The notes: generated by a model from the letters alone, not told the origin. Shown: positions 46,772 to 59,252, counted from the first letter of the stretch. The stretch: 64,000 bases of DNA from Nannobrachium achirus (GCA_963921795.1 OY997652.1:64919955-64983954), one strand, 5' to 3'. Numbers and translations: made by a program.

Positions 46772-49220
46772 ATGAAACTAAACGACCAGTTTAGAAATCT
46801 TGCCTTTGGAGGGCAATCAACCAAAAAAACCCTGAAGCTGATAAAATTTCTACAAAAGAAAAAACTTCTAAAGGAGAAAATAAGATGCCGAATTTGCCAT
46901 CAGCGGATGCAGCTGAAGAAAGGACATGGGGTCGATCAGTTCAGATGGTAAGCATGTAGTCTAATATTAATAGCCTACTCAGTTTGCGCTTTGCATGTAT
47001 GGTTATTAACAGCGCAAATGAACCGGCAGTTTGTATGCATCTTTAATTCAGAATATTCATATGCCAGTGGGTATTTTGTCTATCATTTCATAATGACCTG
47101 TCTGCACTGCAGAGAGGTGCCCACCATTTGATTGGTTGGAGAAATTATTAGAAGTTTGCATTGGACAAAGTGCAGTTTCATGACCATACAAATCACAGAC
47201 ACACGGGCAACTAAAAGGACGTCCCGGGAATCTTTTCAGCTTATTTACACAGGAACCACTATGTATCTCGTTATGTTTCTAATTTAACCCCTACCTAGGA
47301 TATTATGTCATTGGTGGAATCAATGACTTTGTCCACATCAATTCCATAATAGAATCATATGCAGTAACCCGAAAATATTCATCAAAATAAATATTATTCT
47401 AATTGTATCAGGCTTGAAAACGTTGCTATTGTGTAATGAAACCTAATGGACTGTAAAGGGTCCATTTGGTTTAATGATCAGATGAACTAAATAGCCCATT
47501 GACCGTCACTTTTATTTGTATTATTTATTTACATTCTTTCTGTTCGTTCATACATTTGCACATCGTCAAGAGAAGAAAAGATGGCTTGAACAAAGCTTAA
47601 AAATAAAATAATCTGACAATGTAAACAACTACACGTGCGTAATTAGTAGTTTTTTAGTAGTAAAATAACAATTCTTTGTCTTCTGGCCATGAATTAAAAT
47701 GTCTTCTTTATTTAAGATGTTCTTTTTAGGCACTTTGACTGTACTTTGACTGTACTACATTTCAATTGTATTGACTAATGACTATACTTGTACTGTTCTC
47801 CATTTTTGTCTAATATAATAATCAATTCATCAATGTAGGCCTATACATCAGACTACTTACCCAAATATGGAGACCCCTGGTATCCATATATGGAGATCCA
47901 TGTACTGTATGGAAATATGACAGCCCAAACATGCTTACTCATTTATTCGTTATGTGAAAGTCCTATGACATCTGACAGCATACCCTTTTATGCACATACA
48001 TGGAGTTCACTGGGGTCATCCTTATTAAACCCAGATCAACAGGAATGCATATATGGAGGCCACATAACACAATCCATATATGGCCAAGACAGCCCATATC
48101 TGTGTGGCTGGTTCTACAGACAGGAATCTCCATGTATGGGCATAAAAGGGTATGATGTCAGATGTCAGAGTCAAAGGACTTTCACATAATGAATAATTGA
48201 GTAAGCATATTTGGGCTCTCACAGCGTATCTCCATTGTGGCAGTGTGACATCACAGTGACATCAGAGCATGATGTCAGAGAGACAAACCCATAGAACCAC
48301 AGTGTCAGGCGTAATAGACAGAGATACATATACATACATACTGTACACACATACATACATACAGACAGACAAGCTGTGACCGTTCACATACTAATCTGCG
48401 ACCTACAGTCTTAATAACTTGGATGGAAACGGTCACAATAAAATACTACCCAGCTGTGTTTAGTTCAGTACCCCCCGTGAACTTATCAAAGCCATTTCTA
48501 ACGAGGGTAGACGGGTCATTGCGGGACTCTGCCTCAAGGACAACAGGGACCACTAGTGGAGTGGTCCCCGGACCACTGGTTGAGAACAACAGACATATAG
48601 GCCTAAGCATTTGTCACAGCAATTGAGAATAGTGAACAGCATTTCACGTCAATAGCTGTTTCAGCTTGATCTGACTTAGTAAAATTACTTTTCGGTGTAT
48701 TCAGAGTTGCAGGCAAATTTGGACATGTTTATTCAACTTAAATCATTGTTTTTAGATTGATTCATCTATTTTGAGATATGCATCTTCATTCTCCTCAACA
48801 AATAACTTAAATGTTATTTTTATTAGGATCTGCTGGCAAGGACAGCACAGAGGGACGAGACCAGTAAAGTCCATTAGGCACAAGTCCTTGTTTGAGAAAT
48901 CCAAACTCAGCCTGTTCCAGTGGACGCAGTTCATTTATCGGTAAAACTTTTATACTACAAAATAATCTGAAATTAGAGTTGTTTTAACTTTCTAGTAAGA
49001 AAGATTAGTTGAATTAAACATATGTATTATGCTCTGTATGTACTTTACAGTTTTGCACAGGGCCTCCGCCTAAGACAGGTGGATATGATCGAAGACCGCT
49101 TAGCTGCAAGCAGTAAAAGCCTCTCTATGATGTCGCGGAAAATGAGGAAGGTCAGTGTTAAACTGCAGCTATGCTCACATAGCTTAATGTCACACTCTCA
49201 CACACACTTATGATATATAT

Positions 49221-49288
<68 letters not shown>

Positions 49289-52200
49289 ATTCACATTCTT
49301 GGAGGAATGTATTCCCCTTTCAAAGCTGAGATGTGACAATAACATTTCTATTTTATTCTGTTCTATTCTATTATAAGGTCTGCAGAGGGGCGGTAGAAAA
49401 GATGAGGAGACGAACGGGACAGCTCATTGGAGGTAGAAGGGAGATTGCAGCCATTGACGAGTCTCTCTTTCGCCATAAGAGAAAGGTGTGTAGAGTTGCA
49501 CTAAAGACGTTGTTCTGATTGTGACCGAATGTCACAGTTTAGCATGTGACGGAACATGCTGGCTTTGTCTGTCTGGACGTGTAAACATGTTTACGGTCTA
49601 TGGGTTTGCTGCTCTGACCTCACGTTTTGACATCACTGTGATGTCATGGGAACCACTCTAACATAATCCATGTTATGTCCATATATGGAGTTCCCTGATG
49701 TCATCAATATTAAGCCCCTATATAACACCAGTAAGACTCCCTAATCGGGAGATAAGCGACCGTAGGTGGACGAATAGGTACCGGCCCCGGCTCTCCCGGA
49801 CGCTCCTAGGCCGAGTTAGGGCATTTTATGTGAGCTGCAGTGGAGGGGGTCCTCCACTGGGGGCGCCACCACTTTTGCATCCGTTCTGGAGCACCAGGAG
49901 TGGGTGGTCCCCAGGAATTCCCCGTGAGCAGCCCCGTTGGGGTGGTCATTTGGTCATTTTTGCACATTTGGTCATTTTTTACATATGGGGGTCCCCCAGG
50001 GACCTGGGGGTCCCTGGGGCTCGGGGGGTCCTTGGAGGTTGTAGTTAGGCAGTGAAGGAGTGAGTGTGTGTGCAAAATTTGGCATGGATGGGGGCAACGG
50101 TTGTGGAGATATGAGCATGGCAAAATTGTGACGGACTGACTCACTCACCCACGGACAGCCGGTGGAGTTTTTGGTAGTAAATGCGACCTACGGTCGCAAT
50201 GACTGCAGATGGAGGAAGACAGCCCATATCTGTGTGGCTGGTTCATACAGGGATGTACAGTATGTGCATAAAAGGGATTGTATGTGTGATTTCAGATGTG
50301 ATAGACGTCATAGGGTTTTCACATAACGAATAACAGAGTAAGCATGTTTGGGGTCTCACAGCATATCCATAATAGTACATGGATCTCCATATATGGGTAC
50401 CTTGGGTCTCCATATATGTGTAACTGGCCAAGACATGGTGTCGCCCTGAGGCTCTTACTAGTTCTATGTAAACTCAACTTCTTGGCTAGAAAAGGAAGTA
50501 GAATGGAGAACATTTGCTATACTTTAGTCTACATCAAATGTCTTAGCTGAAAATAGTCAATTGTAAAACTTGCAACACATCACATTGGACATTCTTAAGA
50601 GCTTCTCAATCGGCTATTTTTGGATACTTTTACGACCAAAATATGGTTGCTTGGGTACACCTGATTCATTTATGTCCTAACTTAACTTTGAGGACCCCAA
50701 TAGGGGACATGGACCCCCTGTCAAAGACCACGGGTCTTTGAGTCTCCAGTCTAAAGGATGGTTGCTATCGTGACACAATGGGAATTGTGGATCTAATACA
50801 TTCTTAACATATCCCTCTGCTGCAGTGTGTAGTGAGTGTTATGCAGACAAATCTAAATCAGGCACAAGCTCAATTGTTCAAAATATCAATAGAGTATTAA
50901 TACTGCTGTCTATATCGCCGATTTCTGACAGAAACCTCATTTTCCATTATATTCTACTGTGTTTTTTGATGTAAATGTATGTCCGTACTTCTTTGGGATC
51001 ACACCACAGCACACAAAAGCAGAATTGTAGATCCACAAGCTCGAAATGTGCCGCAAAGCAACACACTTTGAGCTTGTCGATCTGCTATGTCTTTATTGAA
51101 TCCTGAATAGTAACATTATATGGGTTTCCAACCCACAGAAACAATAAGATTTCCAACTTTTGTTTTCGTTTAATTTGGTACTGTACCAACACAGTTAATC
51201 ATGCTTCAAGCATAATTGTTATTGCATTAAGATTCCTGAGGACTAATCATCTTGATTTGATAATTAGCAACTAGATGTTGGAGTTGATCTTTGGGCATTG
51301 GGCAGGTCATGCTTGCATGTCTGGAAATGTAACAGCTTAAATCAATAATATATTGGTATTCCAATATAAACCTGTGGGCTGCGTTTTGTGAAAGTGGGGG
51401 CCGCATGTTGCCCCCAGGCCACCAGTTGTCCATGTATGCTTTAGAGCAGTGGTTCTCAACCTGTGTGTGGGGTCCCCAAAATGTCGGGTCCCAAATTTAT
51501 TTGGGTTGGTTGGTCCCCAGCTGATTAACTTAATGTGCACCATTGTTTTCTCACTCAACAATAAACAAACCAACATAACGTTTGAGTCTGTAGAGGGTAC
51601 TAGCACATTTCTAAAGTGACAATTTAAGGAATTCTTAGTACCCCTGAAATGTCAAATTAAACATTGTCCAAATTATCAAATATTAGAGTTAGAAATTGTG
51701 AAAATAGCAGATCTACATGCTCACAACGCCTTGTGTTGCGAGGCGTTGTGAGCATGTAGATCTGCTATTTTCACAATAGAAACGTGATATACAAAATGTA
51801 ATGTGCTCATCAGGGTGGAGTCCCCAGTTAAAAAAATGATTATTTGGGGAGTCGCGGCTTGAAAAGGTTGAGAACCACCGCTTTAGAGTACACCAAAGTT
51901 CTTAACCGAAAATAGTCTAACTTACAGCTCACAACACATCACATTGGACAATCTAGTGAGCTTGTCGATCGGCTATTTTTGGAGAATGTTCCAACGAGAA
52001 TATGGATGCTTGGGTACACCTGGTTAATTAAGGTCTTAACACACAAAGACTTGCTGTACTTATGAGGAGATTGAGGACCCTCTGTGGAAGATCCATGCTC
52101 TAATCTAAAGGATGGTTACTATCATTGCACATTGAGAATTGAAGATCTAATACATTCTTAACATATCACTCTGCTGCAGTGCACAGACAAATGTAAATCA

Positions 52201-52732
52201 GGCACAACCCAAATTGCTCAAAATATAATAGAGTACTTGTTTTCCTTAATGGTTTGTGTCATTACAGTATGCAAGAGGAAGAGTCGGACAGACATGGCGG
52301 CGAAAGAGCTGGGTTTTCGGAATGGTAGGTGTCAGGCCCAACCAACGAGCTAAGCCTGTCCTCCGGCTTGTCCAAAGAAGACGGCGCGAAGACCTTCTGC
52401 CGATCATTCTCCACCATGTCAAAATTGGATCGACTATTTTCTCTGATGAGTGGCGCCCCTACATAAGATTGACAGACTATGGATACAACCATCAAACTGT
52501 TAACCACTCGAGGTTCTTTGTGGATCCACGAACTGGGGCACACACTCAGCATATAGAAAGAGCCTGGAGAAGCATAAAGGAACAGGTGTTCAGACAAAGA
52601 GGCAACCGAACCCAGGAGCTCTTGTCTGAACACCTGTGCCTCTTTGAGTGGACAGAATGGTTAGGCTTTAAACATGCAGATGGCCCGCTTGGTAGGCTGC
52701 TGCATGACATCGCCAAGCGCTACCACGTTTGA
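46772..52732 (+). CDS. Merlin/IS1595-type transposase gene, five exons, DDE intact
   Basis: Exons 46772-46947, 48827-48940, 49051-49150, 49378-49485 and 52268-52732 join through GT-AG borders in phase to give 320 codons and a stop at 52730. Exon 1 ends with a zinc-ribbon start (CRICHQRM), and exon 2 continues with WICWQGQH and HKSLFEKSKLSLFQW, as in IS1595-type N-termini. The catalytic triad is visible: Asp157 in AAIDESLF (exon 4), Asp226 in TIFSDEWRPY, and Glu263 in AHTQHIERAWRS (exon 5), with the typical HQTVNHSRFFVDP between. Merlin elements, the eukaryotic relatives of bacterial IS1595/IS1016, move DNA with 8-9-bp duplications. No matching terminal repeats were found around this gene, and it has introns, so it may be a domesticated host gene. 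Introns bear a (GT)n run, CATATATGG repeats, a Helitron-like piece and hAT MITEs. Confidence 0.87.
47865..48320. repeat. CATATATGGAG-rich repeat, copy 2 (inverted arms)
   Basis: Left CATATATGGAGATCCATG and GTGAAAGTCCTATGACATC are mirrored by GATGTCAGAGTCAAAGGAC and TTTCACATAATGAATAATTG on the right, giving arms of about 140 bp around 48060. It lies in intron 1 of the Merlin-like gene. Confidence 0.7.
49223..49287. repeat. (GT)n microsatellite
   Basis: About 32 GT units in intron 3 of the Merlin-like gene. Confidence 0.97.
49600..50460. repeat. CATATATGGAG-rich repeat, copy 3, interrupted
   Basis: The same family as at 47865, split by the Helitron-like piece at 49728-50209. Its right end GTCGCCCTGAGGCTCTTACTA is the inverse of AGTAAGATGCCTCAGGGCGCC in copy 1 at 36106. 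Confidence 0.65.
49728..50209 (-). mobile_element. Helitron-like non-autonomous element
   Basis: The minus strand starts TCTGCAGTCATTGCGACC after an A and ends with hairpin CTCCCGATTAGGGAG, TCTTACTGG, then T, as Helitrons do. A GCGACCTACGGTCGC palindrome lies near the 5' end. It interrupts a CATATATGG repeat at an A/T junction. The 3' end matches the copy at 19342. Confidence 0.5.
50545..50870 (+). repeat. direct repeat with 51905-52185, copy 1
   Basis: Shared blocks are CAACACATCACATTGGACA, GCTTGGGTACACCTG, TCTAAAGGATGGTT and TCTAATACATTCTTAACATA, in the same order, about 1.36 kb apart. Both copies are in intron 4 of the Merlin-like gene and begin with a half-decayed palindromic core. Confidence 0.75.
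51447..51880. mobile_element. hAT MITE with perfect 8-bp duplication and palindromic core
   Basis: Ends CAGTGGTTCTCAACCT and AGGTTGAGAACCACCG; perfect duplication CTTTAGAG at 51439-51446 and 51881-51888. At about 51697-51772 it contains an almost perfect copy of the recurrent core: TAGCAGATCTACATGCTCAC facing GTGAGCATGTAGATCTGCTA. Confidence 0.93.
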
Positions 52733-53144
52733 GTGCAAGGGTCAGGTAGCAGTTACTATCAAAACCTCCACCAGCTGTCAGTCAGTTGGTTAGTCAGTCT
52801 GGCCGTCACGTCAAACTTTTGCCCTACTCATATCTCCGCCACCGTTGCCCATCTGTACACTACAGATTCATGTACATAATAGTTGTTCCTTACATTAACG
52901 TTATTTTTTTTTTTTTTTTTTTTTCAAATATGATGCTTTATATGGTCCTGTTAAAATGAACCTTCCAGCAATATGTTTAAAAGATTAATCATCAGTCCTC
53001 ATGAGGGGATTATTAAGCCTAGGCCATTTGTCTGATGGTGTTTTTTTTTGGGCAGAATATATTATTTTCCCTCTATAGGTTCCCTCAGTTCCTGCCTGTT
53101 GCATTCTCCGAACAGCTCTGAAGACCTCCTGATGCCAAAATGTG

Positions 53145-53233
<89 letters not shown>

Positions 53234-53882
53234 CTTGGCTGCCAAACCACAATCTCCTACCCTCATTTCTCACATACCTCTTTTCTCTTCTAGCACTACC
53301 ATGAGTCCGACTCTTGCAAAACACATTTTTGGACACTGCTCAGTGCTCCAACTGATTTTGCCCTAAAATCTCACAGTCCCCGCTCTGTATACATATTCAA
53401 TTGGCGGCCCGCGGCCCCAGTGGAGCTTTCTTGTGGCCCCTGGAGAACATTACATACAGTATCCCAATGTAACTTGGCAACATACAGTACCAGAGGTCAA
53501 GAAAGGAGTTCTGAATGCACTTCATCCATCCATCCATTTGAAGCAATATCTGGGTCTTGAGTGGATGTTGTCCATTTTCACCAAAGAAAAATTTGGTACA
53601 CAACAAACGGTATGAACAAGTGTTAATTTCTGATGTCACATTCTTGTGCCCCCCCCACTTCAATTGATTTTACAGTTGTGGCCTTATGCCTAATCTAGTT
53701 GAAGACCCCTGAAGTACAGTATCAACTTTCCTTTCCTTTTGTAATTTTTGAAATGTTAAGGTTAGGCCTCAGAGGGCGTTCAGTCCAATGTATTATTATG
53801 AAAAAAATAAAACAGGGTTAACCCCAGTGTTGATCTTTCACCTATTGTGAAGTGTGTGTCTGTGTGTGTGTGTGTGTGTGTG

Positions 53883-53957
<75 letters not shown>

Positions 53958-54360
53958 GCGTGCACGCGCTTGTGCGCAAGCCACATAGCACACAAACCAT
54001 TCACTTCATCCAAATAAAACAGATGGTGGATTGTGAGACTTGAGTACTTTCTGAGGAGTTGGTGATAATGCAAAGGTTATGAATGTCAACATGCATAAAC
54101 TGTTTCGGTATCAGCTCTAGGACCAGACAGGTTCAGTAACCTGCATAGGCTGGATATTATACAGTACGAAATGTATAACATTTTTTTTTTTTTTTTAAAC
54201 AACAAAAGAAACATTAATAGGCCTGTAAGTATGTAACAAATGAATGATCCTGTGGCATTCTTTATTATTATTAATTTTAAAATTGGACACATTTAAAGCC
54301 AACAAAGCTGGACAAAAATGATGATGTGCAACCACTGTCAACCTTATATATAGGCTACAT
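52733..54360. other. non-coding flank of the Merlin-like gene
   Basis: No exon recognised. It contains the (CA)n run at 53147, a T-run near 52905, a (GT)n run at 53851-53885 followed by (CTGT)n at 53886-53957, and a T-run near 54181. Confidence 0.6.
53147..53231. repeat. (CA)n microsatellite
   Basis: About 42 CA units. ORFs of alternating His-Thr or Cys-Val here are artefacts. Confidence 0.97.
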
Positions 54361-54369
54361 TGTCAATCA

Positions 54370-54768
54370 ATGGGTCTTCAACAGTGAGTCCGGGACCCCT
54401 AGGGTGTCCACCAAATCTGAAATGAGAAACTCTTCACAATTTGTTATATTAACATGTGCCTATTCTGAGAACTTTAGCTGAAAATAGCAGATCTACAAGC
54501 TCACAAGGCCTCATGCTGCGAGGCGTAGTGAGCGTGTAGATCGGCTATTTTCCACAAAGAGGTTTGTGTACAGAGTGAAAGGTCAAGTTTATTAAGTACT
54601 GACGGTTTTAAGTGGTTAAATATCTGAAAACAAATTGACGTGAATCCAAAATACACTGATGATTGTGCTGTCAAACCATGAAACCATATGGAATCTGAAA
54701 AAGGTTGTGGGGGTCCCTGCTTCATCTCTCTCTCAACTAAGGGGTCCTTGGCCTTAAAATGTTGAAGA
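54370..54768. mobile_element. MITE with GGGTCTTCAAC ends and palindromic core
   Basis: GGGTCTTCAACAGTGAGTCC on the left pairs with ATGTTGAAGACCCC on the right. Flanks TGTCAATC and TGTAAATC agree at seven of eight. The recurrent core lies inside at 54480-54556 (AGCAGATCTACAAGCTCACA). Confidence 0.65.
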
Positions 54769-54962
54769 CCCCTTGTAAATCATTTTTCTTTGTAAAGTAA
54801 ACAGTACAAAAGGACAATCATCTTTAGCAGACATTTTAAAAGGATGAAGTTGGCACTTGGCAGATAGCTTATGATGAGCACTGACTTTAGCTAAGATACT
54901 CTTTTGGGTTTAAAAAATAATGTGTTGTATATTATGCTCTACTAAAAGGGCCATGTGTCTCA

Positions 54963-55013
54963 TTTTTCCATTCAAAGTGGATGGTAGAGTTTTATCTGTG
55001 GCAAATATATATG

Positions 55014-55088
<75 letters not shown>

Positions 55089-55125
55089 TTATCTGTATCT
55101 ACCATCCACTTTGAATGGAAAAATA
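54963..55125. repeat. foldback around an (AT)n tract
   Basis: TTTTTCCATTCAAAGTGGAT on the left mirrors ATCCACTTTGAATGGAAAAA on the right, with (AT)n at 55007-55080 in the centre. Confidence 0.85.
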
Positions 55126-55187
55126 TCTGGAGAAAGACATTTTTTATCTGTTATCTGGCCCAGTGGGAATGGGCCTTAACTCATACT

Positions 55188-55682
55188 CAGTGGTGGAAAA
55201 AGTAGGCTACACACATTTTGTACTTAATTAAAAGTATCAATACTGCACTGTAGATCTACTCCGTTACAAGTAAAAGTCCAGAAATGTACTTGAGTTAAAG
55301 TATTGGCATCAAATTGTACTTAAAGTACCAAAAGTAAAAGTACTAAATGTTTGAAAATAGCAGATCTACAAGCTCACAACGCGTCACATCACGACGCGTT
55401 GGGAGCTTGTAGATCTGCTATTTTCAAATAGCCAAATTATGAAATAGGGCTAAAGTGGTCCATGCATGTTTTATAATATTATTATTTATATCTGCAAAGT
55501 AACTAGTAACTGAATTTTTCAAAATTTGTAGTGGAGTAAAAGTACAATATTTGGAACCGAGATGTAGTGAAGTAGAAGTAAAAGTATTGGAAATTGGAAC
55601 AACTCAAGTAAAGTACAAATAGCTCAAAAGTGTACTTAAGTACATTACTTGAGTAAATGTACTTAGTTACTTTACACCACTG
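55188..55682. mobile_element. hAT MITE with perfect 8-bp duplication and palindromic core
   Basis: Ends CAGTGGTGGAAAAAGTA and TACTTTACACCACTG-like inverse; perfect duplication CTCATACT at 55180-55187 and 55683-55690. AAAGTACTTAAGT-type blocks are typical of this widespread fish family. The recurrent core sits inside at 55353-55430 (AGCAGATCTACAAGCTCACA facing GGGAGCTTGTAGATCTGCTA). Confidence 0.93.
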
Positions 55683-56511
55683 CTCATACTTGGGGTTTTT
55701 GGTTCTTCCTACCGCTTCCTACTGACCACCTGCAAAATGTAATGATACGGAACTATTATCGGCAAAGCGGCGTTTCCGTCCGGCTGCATTTGAACGTAAC
55801 ACGGACATATTTGAACTTAGCACAGTAAACAGACTGTCGTCAAGCACAGAACTTCAAGAGGTGCCTACAAGTCAACGAAATCACCTATAAGTCCCTCTTT
55901 GTTCATGTATGCATCCTATGAGGTACAGTATGACGTGTTTGTGTTGTTTTTAATACACTTAGGCCCGTTTAATGTTGTTTGTTGGCTGTGATGTAACCTG
56001 CTAATGGCTAAACGAATTTGCTAAGTGCATTACTATACATACCTGCCAACACTCCTGTTTTTGGAAGAAGTCTCCTGTTATTTGACCATGTCTTCTGTTC
56101 CGGAATGTCCCCTTTGGGGGGATTTCACACTTTTTGTCAAAGACCTGCTGATATGCAGCCACGTTCATTATACTGTAGTTCCTACAGTGGGTATTTGATA
56201 TGCAAATCGCCAGGGCCGTATTGTTCATCTTGTTTAAAGGTGTGAGATCTAGCTCTCTCTCTCTTGGGTCTGGGGAGGACCCCCAGACCCCCCACTTAAG
56301 GGGTGGGGGGCAGTGCATGCAGTCATAGACAAATACTAATTTAAGTAATGACTGTATTTTTTTATTATTAAAGATAGGTCTTACATTGCTTCAGTTATCA
56401 GATGCATTTCTGTAAGCCTACCTATTGTTTTCCATGCAAATAATACAGGCCTGATAAAAAATCTAGTTTCTAGGGCCCACTGTGGAGCAGCCTTTTTTTA
56501 ACTTTATTGAA

Positions 56512-56935
56512 AAATAGCAGATCTACAATCTCACAGAGGCTCTGTGACAGAGCGAGACAGAGTGCCGCGCTGCGAGCTTGTATATCTGCTATTTTTTAAG
56601 TCATGAAAATGTGTGGAAATCTTGGAATATGGGTATTTTTTTAAGGTAACATTGTTAGATCTAATTTTGCTTCTGGGAGGTCCCTGGAACTAAATATTTT
56701 GAGATGGGGTCAGTGGCCAAATACATATCATTTTGGGGGTCCTTCACATGAAAACGTTTGTTTGAGCACCACTGACATTTTCAAAAACCTTAGAGGGATT
56801 TGAAATATTCAAAGAACCCATGAAAAATGCTTTGATTTATCAAAATTAACAGATCTACAAGCTCAGATCTACAAGCTTACAGCGTGGCACTCGGTGCTGC
56901 ACTGTGAGTTTGTACATTGCTATTTTTCTAATGGT
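56512..56935. repeat. two more copies of the palindromic core
   Basis: 56512-56597 (AGCAGATCTACAATCTCACA ... GCGAGCTTGTATATCTGCTA) and about 56845-56932 (AACAGATCTACAAGCTCAGA ..., with a partial internal duplication). Both are more diverged than the copies at 51697 and 55353. Confidence 0.65.
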
Positions 56936-57087
56936 TAAAGCACAAAATGTGAGTGAATCCTTGTACCCAGGGCCCAGAATTTGGTGCGACACCCCTGTCC
57001 TCAACATAGGGTCCACGACCCCTTGGGAGCCCGGACTCCGGAGGTACTTCAGGGGGTCCATGAAATTGTTGCTGGCTTATTTATTAG

Positions 57088-59035
57088 GGCCCGAGCACTC
57101 ACAGTGTGTGAGGACCCTATTGTAATAGAAAAGATTATCCTATTGTAATTACAAAGATTAGAGCCCGAGCACACAGTGTGTGAGGACCCTATTGTAATTG
57201 CAAAGATTATTATTCCACCGAATGGATCGCGTTTATGAGGCGCCAAACGTACTCCAAAAGTTGCGCAACTTTGCACGCACATCAAAGGTGGCGAAAATGT
57301 GCATATATATTTTTTTTTAAGTAAAAGTGGGCGTGGCCTAATGGCGCAACAGCGCCGCCTACAAAATGTCTACGGCGCAGCCCCACTATACGGTTTCACC
57401 TACACGTACGGAAATCGGTACACACCTGTATCATGTCCGGACTCACAAAAAAAGTCTCTTGGCGCCACGTCCGAAACCAAACAGGAAGTCAGTCATTTTG
57501 ACTTCTTTGTGGCGTTTTGGCGCATTTTGGGACGTTTTCATATGTCGTACTTTAACAAACTCCTCCTAGGGCCTGTAGGGGGTTAATCGGATCAACTTTG
57601 AATTCGCTCAGCATACTCAAGACACCTTAATGATAAAGTTGTGCGAATCGTGAGTTTTCATAAAACGGTGTGACCGTGGTGAAGCGTCAACATTCCTTTG
57701 ACAAACAGGAAGTGCCCTTCGCCAAACAGGAAGTGACTCTATATCTCATGAACCGTTTTTCGTACATACTAGTGGGTGGCGTCATATGACTTGATTAAGA
57801 GTCCTTAACCTTAATTGGTGCTTCCTTCGCCAAACAGGAAGTGCCTCTATATCTCATGAACCGTTTGTCGTACATACGCTTGGGTGGCGTCATATCACAT
57901 GATTAAGAGTCCTTAACCTTGATTGGTGCTTCCGACGCCAAACAGGAAGTGCCCCATGCCAAACAGGAAGAGCCTCTATATCTTATGAACCGTTTGTCGT
58001 ACAGACGTGTGGGTGGTGTCATATGGCTTGATTAAGAGTCCTTTAGCTTAATTGGTTTAACTAGCCCCGCCCCCTCTTCTGATTGGCTGCTGCCCCTTGT
58101 GACGTGGGTAGAGATGCGAGGGCCCGGTCATCGCTGCTTGCAGCTTTAATTATTATTCTTTCCCGTAAAGAATTGCGTTTTTGAGGCACAAAACGTACTC
58201 AAAAAGTTGCGCAACTTTGCAAGCACATCACAAGTGGCACAAAAAAACGTATTTAAAAAAAAAAAGTGGGTAACCTTAATTGGTGCTTCTATATGTCATG
58301 AACCGTTTGGTGCTTCTGTCGCCAAACAGGAAGTGCCTTTTGCCAAACAGGAAGTGCCTCTATAACTCATGAACCGTTTGTCGTACAGAGGTGTGGGTGG
58401 CGTCATATGACTTGATTAAGAGTCCTTAACCATAATTGGCGCTTCCTTCGCCAAACAGGAAGTGCCTCTTTAGCTCATGAACCGTTTGTCGTACAGACGT
58501 GTGGGTGTCGTCATTTGACTTCATTAAGAGTCCTTAACCATAATTGGCGCTTCCTTCACCAAACAGGAAGTGCCCTTCGCCAAACAGGAAGTGCCTCTTC
58601 ATCTAATGAACCGTTTGTCGTGTGGGTGGCGTCATATGACTTCATTAAGAGTCCTTCACCTTAATTGGTTTAACTTAGCCCCGCCCCCTCTTCTGATTGG
58701 CTGAAACTTGATTTTGGTTTATCTCTTCAAACGTTTGTCGTACAGACTTCTGGGTGGAGTCATTTGACTTGTTTCAGAGTCCTTCAGCTTAATTGGTTTA
58801 ACTTGGCCACGCCCCTTCTTCTGATTGGCCAAAACTTTATTTGGGTTTATCTCATCAACCGTTTGTCGCAAAAACTTGTGGGTTGTGTCATTTGACTTGT
58901 TTCCTTGTCCTTAATTGGTTGGTGTAACTTAGTCCCGAACCCTCTTCTGATTGGCTGCTGCCCCTCATGACGTGGGTAAAGCTGCGAGGGTCCGTCATTT
59001 CTGCTTGCAGCTTTAATTATTATTATTATTATTAT
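57088..59035 (+). repeat. composite teleost repeat with ~110-bp internal tandem units
   Basis: GCCCGAGCACTCACAGTGTG opens two pieces (57088, 57160). The middle repeats CCAAACAGGAAGTGCC, CTCATGAACCGTTTGTCGTA, GGTGGCGTCATATGACTTGA and AGAGTCCTTAACCTTAATTG units many times. Two ends read CTGCTTGCAGCTTTAATTAT (58130 and 59004), so at least two elements lie in tandem. I recognise the ends from fish genomes but do not assign a class. Confidence 0.7.
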
Positions 59036-59252
59036 TATTAATAATTTTCAAAATGTATTACTAAAATGGTTCTGCTGCACTTCCGTCCAGCAGGACGATG
59101 AAAAATTAAGGTGAAGATGAAGAATTACTGTGAACTTGCCACCAGGAGGCAGATTTTTGCAAACCCTTTGTCTCTGCCAGCCCGAAACTGAGCACACACA
59201 TTCCCTGGGTGCCAGAGCAGAACCTCTGCCCCAATTTTTTGCATGGGCTTGT

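Noticed and set aside
46772..52732. Bacterial insertion sequence or contamination, because of IS1595 similarity
   Set aside because: The coding sequence is split by four GT-AG introns in phase, and the surroundings carry fish repeats.
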